From the NCBI RefSeq assembly GCF_014694455.1, contig NZ_JAAUWT010000003.1:186001-250000 (forward strand): a stretch of 64,000 bases of DNA. Direction: 5' to 3'. Below are positions 1 to 6,218 of the stretch, piece by piece. Position numbers and translations under genes: made by a program. Below the pieces are notes generated by a model that searched no databases, was not told the DNA's origin, and saw only the letters and a program-made list of their open reading frames with translations. Source of the stretch: Vibrio sp. S9_S30 (GTDB taxonomy: Bacteria; Pseudomonadota; Gammaproteobacteria; Enterobacterales; Vibrionaceae). The first letter of the stretch is position 1. Each line of letters opens with the position of its first letter.

Positions 1-562
1 GCTCTTCGGTCATGGTTTGACGCTGACCTCTCGCCGCCGGATCGACCGTCATGTTCCATGCCATAGAGCTTGGTAAAGGGGCTTCGAGTGTCTCGTTTGA
101 ACCATCCATCCCAACAGTTTGCGCATGTCCACGGGCATCATTCGTAACAATACGCCCTGTTACGCCAGTGAGGCTAAAGTTGTATCCGAATACTGGAATA
201 CCAACCTCACCCACATTCCTTATTATCTGTTTAATGTCTTCTATTTGCGATTCTTTACCTTCTTCTCCAAACAGGACATGGTTCCAATGCTTAGGATCAA
301 AGTTCTCAATGGCGTACCAAGTGAGCCCATAAGACTCAATTTTTTTCTTGATAGCGAGCAGTTCTTCTACCGTCCAGATCTCACCTTTCGCCATTCCCCA
401 CCCATATTTATCACCAATGGGCTGATCATTATTGGAAAACTTGTCCTGCTTATTAAAATAATCACATAGATGAACAATAACGTGAGTGGCACCAAGCTGC
501 TTTGCAAACTTTAAGTGTTCATCATCAAGCATGTGCCGATATAAACCCAATCCCAACTTCAT
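1..562 (-). CDS. uxuA: Mannonate dehydratase, N-terminal part (cut by window edge)
   Basis: The reading frame starts with ATG at 562, preceded by a GAAGGGA ribosome site, and runs off the left edge without a stop, giving about 187 residues. The product starts MKLGLGLYRHML and has AIENFDPKHW and VGIPVFGYNF, which I recognise from the UxuA family of TIM-barrel D-mannonate dehydratases (D-mannonate to 2-keto-3-deoxy-D-gluconate plus water, cytoplasmic hexuronate catabolism). The C-terminal half, with part of the metal site, lies outside the window. It fits with the kdgR gene at 36433-37221, whose family senses the reaction product. Family call is firm; exact substrate is inferred. Confidence 0.85.
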   Translation of the reverse strand, partial: MKLGLGLYRHMLDDEHLKFAKQLGATHVIVHLCDYFNKQDKFSNNDQPIGDKYGWGMAKGEIWTVEELLAIKKKIESYGLTWYAIENFDPKHWNHVLFGEEGKESQIEDIKQIIRNVGEVGIPVFGYNFSLTGVTGRIVTNDARGHAQTVGMDGSNETLEAPLPSSMAWNMTVDPAARGQRQTMTEE

Positions 563-1033
563 TCGTTATTCCCTTCATTGATTGACCTGCTATCTCGCTA
601 TGCCTTGACCAGATAAACGCTCAAAAAACACACAGCACCATGCAGTGTAAGCCCATTAGGCTTGATTGAGTCAATAATACTTTTCAAGTTTGTGGAGGCG
701 GTGAGCATGCTAATCCCATTTTTTGCCACAAGCAGGGACGCAACAAACGGGGATATTTACGACATAACGCGTTACGCCATGAGTTGTTGCAACTCAAAAT
801 CAATACAACCAATAGACAAAGACGTTTAAGGATAAGCCTATGAGTAAGATAGTGGCTGCTACTTTGACCACAAGGACTTTCTATAAGGACTTACTAAAAG
901 TGCCTGTCTCCTTTATTTCACCTATCCCCCCTTATTTCAGATCTAGAAGTGAAACCTGTCAGTTTAATCCTTCCTTTTGATCAGACTTACAGCAACTATG
1001 TCCCTTTTTTCAGGATCATGGGGCGGATACCTT
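563..1033. other. Gene-free stretch between uxuA and the toxin island
   Basis: No convincing gene is seen. It must hold the uxuA promoter (reading leftwards), but I could not pick a clear -10/-35. Near its right end is one of the recurring GTGCCTG-type motifs described separately at 899-918. Confidence 0.5.
899..918. repeat. Recurring GTGCCTG/TGCCCCTG motif, copy 1
   Basis: GTGCCTGTCTCCTTTATTTC lies just beyond the 3' end of the 1034-1579 gene. Related motifs occur at 1604-1626 and 5607-5668, again at the 3' sides of small minus-strand genes. On the other strand it reads GGAGACAGGCAC, resembling the GGGGACAGGCACC sequences often found with REP-associated tyrosine transposases. No such transposase is in the window, so the link is an inference. 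Confidence 0.45.
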
Positions 1034-1579
1034 TTAGATTTGGTTTCCATTCCAATCCGTGGAGGCTGGCTCTCCATTAACAGACAACCAACGCTCAATG
1101 TATTTATTGATTCTGGAGAACTCGGATTTAAGACTTTCTGCAAGTTTCTCCTTTTCACTTTCTAAGCTCTTAAAAAGCCCACCCGTATTGAGCTGGAATA
1201 CTTGCCTACCTTTAAAAAAGCCTTCATTGTTTGTTGAGATACACAACCTCGTTTTTACATTTGGCTGAACTAAATAGGCGATTCCATCCAAACCATTGAG
1301 TTGCCCAGCATCATCAATAGCGGGCTGAGGGTTGAAAATATTCAAGTGAACCTGAATGCGTTTATCTCCTGAGGCGATGTAGATATTGATGATTTCTAAG
1401 TAACCAACATCAGAAACCCTACAAAGCTCATAAGAACAGCCCCCCATATTGTCGCTTCCGTTCCAAGCATGAGAAAACGGAGACAGTCTAAAACCAGCAC
1501 CAGCGAGGACTGGAAGACCCGCCCTCTTTAATATTTCATCTCGAACTTGAACGAGAGCCTTGTCAGAAAGCTTGATCAC
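1034..1579 (-). CDS. Hypothetical protein, possible orphan immunity protein
   Basis: 181 residues, start MIKLSDKALV, soluble, no signal peptide or membrane segment seen, and no family I recognise. The C-terminal third is charged and helical (KSLESEKEKLAESLKSEF), which may form a short coiled coil. It is the last gene of a same-strand train running downstream from the giant RHS toxin and is flanked on both sides by the recurring GTGCCTG-type motif. That position is typical of stranded immunity genes in polymorphic-toxin loci, so I infer an immunity-like role; the sequence itself does not prove it. Confidence 0.6.
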   Translation of the reverse strand: MIKLSDKALVQVRDEILKRAGLPVLAGAGFRLSPFSHAWNGSDNMGGCSYELCRVSDVGYLEIINIYIASGDKRIQVHLNIFNPQPAIDDAGQLNGLDGIAYLVQPNVKTRLCISTNNEGFFKGRQVFQLNTGGLFKSLESEKEKLAESLKSEFSRINKYIERWLSVNGEPASTDWNGNQI

Positions 1580-1603
1580 TGTTCAGCTCCTATTAAATCC
1601 TAA

Positions 1604-1626
1604 AGGTGTCTGCCCCTGTTATTTTA
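1604..1626. repeat. Recurring GTGCCTG/TGCCCCTG motif, copy 2
   Basis: GGTGTCTGCCCCTGTTATTT lies between the start of the 1034-1579 gene and the stop of the 1627-2295 gene. Its GCCCCTGTTATTTT core is shared exactly with the copy near 5650. Confidence 0.5.
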
Positions 1627-2295
1627 TTAGTCGTCTATTTCTATATACTCTATATCGCAGTCAGCCGGATATTTCGCGAAGACTTCCTGCATGTGCATAA
1701 GGCTTTCACCAACACCTAAAGAGTAAAAAATGATAAATTTTCCGTCTTTCCTTCCAAGGGTGACGTCTTGATACCCTCCAGATTTTTGCAACTCATTAAA
1801 CGCCGTATCCATAAACACCAAACCTTGCTGTCGGTGTTTACCATCGGATGAAGTTGCGTAAGTTTTGTTGCTTATATGTTCTTCAATATTTTCCAGTTCA
1901 GTATCGAAATAGACTTTAACTGTGTCAGGTGCTCGTTTTCTCAAAGCGATTACCTGTTCTTTCTTTGCTTCCAATTCGCCTACTTCATCACTGTTTATGC
2001 TCTCTTGATAGGCAAATAAATCAGCGATAAATGCTTGGAATACCGCATCATTAGTTGTGATCAAGTCAGGCCCTGTATCACTACAGCCGTGAGCCAAGGT
2101 GTATACATGATCGTCATGGAGAAAAATAACGTCGCCAGTTATCTCAATTGCAAACGGTACCCAATCAGCAGACCAACAGCTCCAGGCTTTTTGCAAAGAG
2201 CCTTTCGCTGTGCCTTCAAGCTCAATTACCTGCCACCCCAGAATGGGGACGACCAGACCTTTGTACAGACTGACTAGCTCAGATTCTTTGTACAC
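1627..2295 (-). CDS. Hypothetical protein, possible immunity protein
   Basis: 222 residues, starting MYKESELVSLYKG. The N-terminal half is rich in tryptophan (GWQVIELEG, WSCWSADWVPFAIEITGD), a pattern faintly like SUKH/SMI1-type immunity proteins, but I cannot confirm that fold. The middle (GELEAKKEQVIALRKRAP) looks helical and the C-terminus ends in an acidic stretch (CDIEYIEIDD). It follows the 2314-2688 gene by 18 bases on the same strand, so the two are probably cotranscribed. Its place in the train behind the RHS toxin suggests an immunity function. The substrate or toxin partner is unknown. Confidence 0.6.
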   Translation of the reverse strand: MYKESELVSLYKGLVVPILGWQVIELEGTAKGSLQKAWSCWSADWVPFAIEITGDVIFLHDDHVYTLAHGCSDTGPDLITTNDAVFQAFIADLFAYQESINSDEVGELEAKKEQVIALRKRAPDTVKVYFDTELENIEEHISNKTYATSSDGKHRQQGLVFMDTAFNELQKSGGYQDVTLGRKDGKFIIFYSLGVGESLMHMQEVFAKYPADCDIEYIEIDD

Positions 2296-2313
2296 AATGA
2301 GCCACTTCCTTTT

Positions 2314-2688
2314 CTATAATATCGGTAATGCGCCCAGCACAGAACGAGCGTCAGTGATGAAAATCAAATAACCTCTATGTTCAGCTTTAACTTGCACAAT
2401 GCTTATTTCTTTAGCTGAAAGCCTGACATCGGACACTTGGTTCATCAATGCCTCAAAAGCATGCATGTACGCTTCATCTTCATTTTTCAAAACGCGACGT
2501 TGAATATCCAACCTACTTGAATAGATAGATTCAAACTTACCTATTGGCAATACGGCGCTGCTACTGAGCTCACTGCCTTCTTGACTCAACATAGCTACAA
2601 GGTCTCTTGTGTATACCGAGTCAACTGACTCAGAGTTGCTGATTTCGCCAAATAGAAGGCTCTTTTCTATATAAGATTTTTTCACCAT
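2314..2688 (-). CDS. Hypothetical protein in toxin/immunity train
   Basis: 124 residues, starting MVKKSYIEKSLLFG, soluble, no recognised family. The second half (ISIVQVKAEHRGYLIFITDA) looks like a beta hairpin. A shorter start is possible but none is better supported by a ribosome site. It lies 18 bases upstream of the 1627-2295 gene and is likely in the same transcript. A role as immunity protein, or as a small partner of its neighbour, is inference from context only. Confidence 0.55.
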   Translation of the reverse strand: MVKKSYIEKSLLFGEISNSESVDSVYTRDLVAMLSQEGSELSSSAVLPIGKFESIYSSRLDIQRRVLKNEDEAYMHAFEALMNQVSDVRLSAKEISIVQVKAEHRGYLIFITDARSVLGALPIL

Positions 2689-2803
2689 TCCCTTGAACTA
2701 TCGCCTTTGACAGGAAAACCTTTCCCTTACAAACTAAGCATGTTTGCTGCAAGGGCATCAAAACCAAGGGGAGTTTTTTGAGAAACACCCTCAGTTTTAA
2801 GGT

Positions 2804-3163
2804 TTAATTACTGACAATAATTCGTCCGCACCCTGGCAGTTTTTCCTCCCAGTCGCACGATGCTACAACGCTGTGCCCTCTTTCATTGAGATTCATCATG
2901 ATGTCACCTACTGCTTCAAGGTATAGGTCAAAACGCATGTCGACAGTATTTACAATTTCCACTGTAAATCCATAAGCTAAAAAACCGTCATCAATGTTGT
3001 GACTCGCAGACGGACCTAAGTCGTTGCGTTTAACATCCAGCTCTAGCGCATTCGTCAATACCGTATCAATGGATACAGTACCGTCTACGAGCTTGCTTAA
3101 GCGAGTGATTAGATCAGCAAGCTCTGTATTAGCATCAACAAAAATCTTAGTGTGAAACTTCAT
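2804..3163 (-). CDS. Hypothetical small protein, possible orphan immunity protein
   Basis: 119 residues, starting MKFHTKIFVDANTELADLI. It alternates predicted strands and helices (FLAYGFTVEIVNT, LYLEAVGDIMMNLNERGHSVVASCDW), giving the look of a compact alpha/beta protein with a C-terminal pair of cysteines. I do not recognise a family. It stands alone between 2689 and 3260 on the same strand as the rest of the train. Immunity function is inferred from its position downstream of the displaced toxin tip. Confidence 0.6.
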   Translation of the reverse strand: MKFHTKIFVDANTELADLITRLSKLVDGTVSIDTVLTNALELDVKRNDLGPSASHNIDDGFLAYGFTVEIVNTVDMRFDLYLEAVGDIMMNLNERGHSVVASCDWEEKLPGCGRIIVSN

Positions 3164-3260
3164 CTTTTAACGCCGTATAATGCGCTTTTGCATGGATGTT
3201 CCTGTCTTCGACATTCCTTTATTCAATCAAATAAAAAGGACAGCCACATTATAGAACCAC

Positions 3261-3932
3261 CTATTTCCAACTATCCTCCACCGCATCAAACAAGTCATTT
3301 AACTCCTCAGAGGGCAATTTCAGATTTAAGCTAAGATAGGCTGATATGATCATCAGCCTTTGCTTTCGTGATTCAACAAATAGATTTGCATCTTCTTCAC
3401 TAATTCCAGAAGACAAAAGACGATCCAACGTAGATGCGATCGGAGGAAAGCCAGCTTTTTCATAACTAATAGGAACTGAACTTTCATTCATTTTTTCAAC
3501 AGCTTTTAGGAGCTTTTCTCTAGCTTGTTTAGTGTTTGAGTATTCAAGTTTGCTATCAAATAAGAAACTAATGAGACCTTTCTTCTTTATCATCCCTCCA
3601 AACTCCAATAAAAGAGCCTTCAGAGCTTCCTCTCTCTCTCTTTTATTTTTCCAACTTGATAGATTGTCCGGTAAAAGCTCTCGGCTTATGGCTTTCTCTA
3701 GAATCTTTTTTAGTTTGAGCGGAATAGGAATCTTCCGCTCAATACAGATTAAGCCAACTGAGATAATCTCATTGTCTGTAACACTATCACCATGATTTAC
3801 TGAAGCTCCCCACGATCTTGTAAAATTCTCAACAATATGAGGGAATTCAAAACCTTCATCAGCCCACTTACCCCAGCGATACTCAACATCATCCATTTCT
3901 TCAGTAATTAGTACTTGGAGTTTCTCTTTCAT
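3261..3932 (-). CDS. Presumed immunity protein for the orphan GIY-YIG-like toxin tip
   Basis: 223 residues, starting MKEKLQVLITEEMDDVEYRW, mostly helical and charged, with no signal peptide. Its start lies 12 bases after the stop of the orphan RHS tip (3945-5267), the standard toxin-then-immunity order, so I infer that it neutralises that nuclease-like tip in the cytoplasm. The reading frame is visibly more AT-rich than the RHS shell, as is usual for horizontally moved immunity genes. I do not recognise the family. Confidence 0.65.
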   Translation of the reverse strand: MKEKLQVLITEEMDDVEYRWGKWADEGFEFPHIVENFTRSWGASVNHGDSVTDNEIISVGLICIERKIPIPLKLKKILEKAISRELLPDNLSSWKNKREREEALKALLLEFGGMIKKKGLISFLFDSKLEYSNTKQAREKLLKAVEKMNESSVPISYEKAGFPPIASTLDRLLSSGISEEDANLFVESRKQRLMIISAYLSLNLKLPSEELNDLFDAVEDSWK

Positions 3933-3944
3933 AACTTTCCTAAA

Positions 3945-5267
3945 CTAGTTTTGTTGAGGTTGATTATCTGACGAAATAAAGCTGTCGGCATTTGCAGCAG
4001 CTCCCGCAGCCGTGCCAGATAGAATGGGAGTCAGAACAGACTGAGCTGGTGTCGCTATTTTGTCGACCACTCCCAAACCTGGTTGTTGCAACAACCCCTG
4101 ACGTGCCGGGCCAATAGGGTTTCGAACATTTACAACACCTTGACCAGCCTTACCACCCATGTTGTTCAAGGTCAATTGTTCCGCAACCTCTCGGCTCGCT
4201 GTACCACCTCTAACTGATGCCCTAACTGCATCATCTGCTGAAGTGATTGGCTTGGATGGATTTGCAACATGTGTACTCAAACGAGCAGGGATATTCCCTT
4301 GTCCGACATATTTTTCACCTGCCTTTTCAAAATAGTAAATGCCGCTGTTAATTTCGGCTTGTGCTGCTTTACCACTTTTCGCAGCAAGTTTCGTAGAGAG
4401 AGGAGCAGCAATATTCCTTGCCTGATAAAGCTGCCTAGCCTTACTAACAACCCCAGCACCAGCAGCACCTAATAGTGCATCTCTACCTGCATCCGCAAGA
4501 GAATAGTCGTCCCCTGTAAGTAAAGATATTCCGTATCCCAAGGCAACGCTAGTTGCAGCACCAACAATCAGGTTTACAAATTCTCCATCCGGATCGTGGT
4601 ACGTCACAGGATTATTATAAGAGTATGAGTACAAAGACAGATTTGTCGTTTTGTATACCCCTATATTTATTTTTCCCTCTAAATACTGATCTAAAGCAGG
4701 ATCCGGGCTCTGCCACACGCTCGTCCTTGGGTCGTAGTAACGCGCACCGAAGTAGTAAAGCCCTGTTGCTTCATCCAGCTCTTTACCCGTGAAGTAGTAA
4801 GGCGTTAGCTGAGTGTTGCTCTTCTCGTGAACCCAAGTTTCACCGAATGGGAAGTACTCGAGGTGCTCATGCACTTCACCGTCGATGTCAGTGATGTAGC
4901 TGGAACTACCCAAATGATCGCCGTGGTAGTAGTACTGCTTGGCTTCAAAGTTGATGGAACCATTAGCACCACCGCCGGAGCCGCCACCTGAACCACCGCC
5001 GTTACCACCCGGATCAAGGCCCGCATCGACCATGGCTTGATAAAGCGCAGCTTCCGCCGCTTCGAGGTTACTCTGCGCCACTTTCAGCGCGTTATGGGCG
5101 GCTTTTTTGTCCTTCCCTTTCGCCGCTTTGAATGCCTCTAATGATTGGTCGTAAGCCGTTTGTGCGGCTTCGACTGCGGCTTGTGCATCCAACACTTCCT
5201 GTGGCAGTGCTTCTGTTGCCGTATCGGTTGTTGTTCGTGAAGAAAAGCGAGGCCAGAATCCTCCCAC
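3945..5267 (-). CDS. Orphan RHS C-terminal tip with GIY-YIG-like nuclease signature
   Basis: 440 residues from a GTG at 5267 with no good ribosome site, so it may be a silent cassette. Residues 13-190 nearly repeat the end of the giant RHS protein: a helical hairpin (about 20-85), a Gly/Ser linker (86-103), then the RHS core with YYYHGDHLGSSSY and GLYYFGARYYDP. Similarity stops after SVWQSPDP (190). The unique part has the DPDG motif near 225, a hydrophobic stretch, then SGIYYF (308-313), KYVGQ (319-323), R329, E360 and N381/N383. That order matches a GIY-YIG (Tox-URI-like) nuclease: GIY, YVG, then a conserved Arg and Glu. DNA cleavage is inferred. The next gene downstream is its likely immunity gene. 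Confidence 0.72.
   Translation of the reverse strand: MGGFWPRFSSRTTTDTATEALPQEVLDAQAAVEAAQTAYDQSLEAFKAAKGKDKKAAHNALKVAQSNLEAAEAALYQAMVDAGLDPGGNGGGSGGGSGGGANGSINFEAKQYYYHGDHLGSSSYITDIDGEVHEHLEYFPFGETWVHEKSNTQLTPYYFTGKELDEATGLYYFGARYYDPRTSVWQSPDPALDQYLEGKINIGVYKTTNLSLYSYSYNNPVTYHDPDGEFVNLIVGAATSVALGYGISLLTGDDYSLADAGRDALLGAAGAGVVSKARQLYQARNIAAPLSTKLAAKSGKAAQAEINSGIYYFEKAGEKYVGQGNIPARLSTHVANPSKPITSADDAVRASVRGGTASREVAEQLTLNNMGGKAGQGVVNVRNPIGPARQGLLQQPGLGVVDKIATPAQSVLTPILSGTAAGAAANADSFISSDNQPQQN
4699..5236 (-). repeat. Long repeat shared with the 3' part of the giant RHS gene (orphan copy)
   Basis: This segment encodes the helical hairpin, Gly/Ser linker and RHS core, and is nearly identical to 6935-7480 apart from scattered substitutions and a shorter glycine run. 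It is the likely recombination substrate for tip exchange. Identity ends sharply at the SPDP codons on the tip side and near the TTTDT codons on the other. Confidence 0.9.
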
Positions 5268-5680
5268 GCTACCGCCATTGCTCGAACGCCTTGACGTGTA
5301 CCACTCCTTTGGTTGAAAACCATATCGAACAACGAAGCCGGTAACGTTGTCGGTACTGTAACCTCGATTAAGGCAACCTTGCCTTTTCTTAAGCGTAGAA
5401 GAGTATCAGGCGTCCATTTACCCGATAGCTAATCCGCTAATTTATCAATATTTTCTTGTTATCAGGTCATTACCTGATATTTGTGTTGCTCGAAACTCAA
5501 ATACCGCTTCGGTTTCTATAGAGCATTCGAAGATTGGACGCCGAACGATCGATATTTCCTCTGGGTTAGACGTTTAGTAAAGCAGAGAAGACACCCTTCT
5601 TCTTAGAGTGCCTGCTCCCTACATCCATGATGCTGAGGTGCCATATATATGCCCCTGTTATTTTTTATTTAACCTCACAA
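5268..5680. other. Gene-poor stretch with a possible gene fragment upstream of the orphan tip
   Basis: About 410 bases with no intact gene. On the minus strand, from about 5425 to 5240, one frame has no stop and reads protein-like (GKWTPDTLLRLRKGKVALIE, then VPTTLPASLFDMVFNQRSG). It enters the orphan tip out of frame, so it may be the end of a disrupted gene joined there by recombination; I do not recognise it. An inverted repeat ATCAGGT-CATT-ACCTGAT lies at 5461-5478. Confidence 0.45.
5607..5668. repeat. Recurring GTGCCTG/TGCCCCTG motif, copies 3 and 4
   Basis: GTGCCTGCTCCCT (from 5608) is followed by GGTGCC, ATATATAT and GCCCCTGTTATTTTTT (5637-5668), at the 3' end of the 5681-6214 gene. 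The second half shares GCCCCTGTTATTTT with 1611-1624. Two copies so close suggest a paired REP-like element. Confidence 0.5.
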
Positions 5681-6214
5681 TTATAAAGATTTCAGTAGCA
5701 ATACCCTCGTTCTACAGAAGTCTCTCAACTCTTCACTTTCCGCATCAGACGACATTAATTCCAATGTGGGTATTAGCTTTTTCAAAATACTAACATCCCA
5801 AATTACATCCAATATATGACCTGAGGTAATCTCATCATCTCTCCAATGGTTTGATAGGTAAGCTTCTAAGCTTTCACTAATTCCAGCCACATTCCCGGCT
5901 TGCTTTATAACTGATGCAATCCACCGTCTATCTATAGGCTCTTTAATCGTTAAATCATTTACGAACAAATAACTAAAACTATGTATTTCGCTTAACTCCA
6001 CCCCACTGTCACGTAGGCTTTGATTAGAAAGTCCAATCAACCCCCTGAGATTTTCACTTGGTATCAAATATCCAGACACTTCCTTTTTATACTCTTCGTT
6101 ACCATCAACTAAGTGATACTCGATAAGGTATCTTGATAGAAGTCTCGCCTCTTCAGCAATATCAGTGTTTTCACTAAAACATGCTCTGTGTAGCTCAAGC
6201 AAATACTTATTCAT
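5681..6214 (-). CDS. Presumed cognate immunity protein of the giant RHS toxin
   Basis: 177 residues, starting MNKYLLELHRACFSENTDIA, almost entirely helical, soluble, with no recognised family. Its start codon lies 4 bases after the stop of the giant RHS gene, so the two are translationally coupled or nearly so. In polymorphic-toxin loci the gene directly after the variable tip is the immunity gene, and I infer that here. It is clearly more AT-rich than the RHS shell. Confidence 0.7.
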   Translation of the reverse strand: MNKYLLELHRACFSENTDIAEEARLLSRYLIEYHLVDGNEEYKKEVSGYLIPSENLRGLIGLSNQSLRDSGVELSEIHSFSYLFVNDLTIKEPIDRRWIASVIKQAGNVAGISESLEAYLSNHWRDDEITSGHILDVIWDVSILKKLIPTLELMSSDAESEELRDFCRTRVLLLKSL

Positions 6215-6218
6215 GACC

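Noticed and set aside
5440..5580. Possible integron attC site (GTTAGAC with a CGCTTCGGTTT stretch nearby)
   Set aside because: The 3' core site GTTRRRY is present, but no matching RYYYAAC box or folded stem lies within 60-140 bases, and there is no cassette array or integrase.
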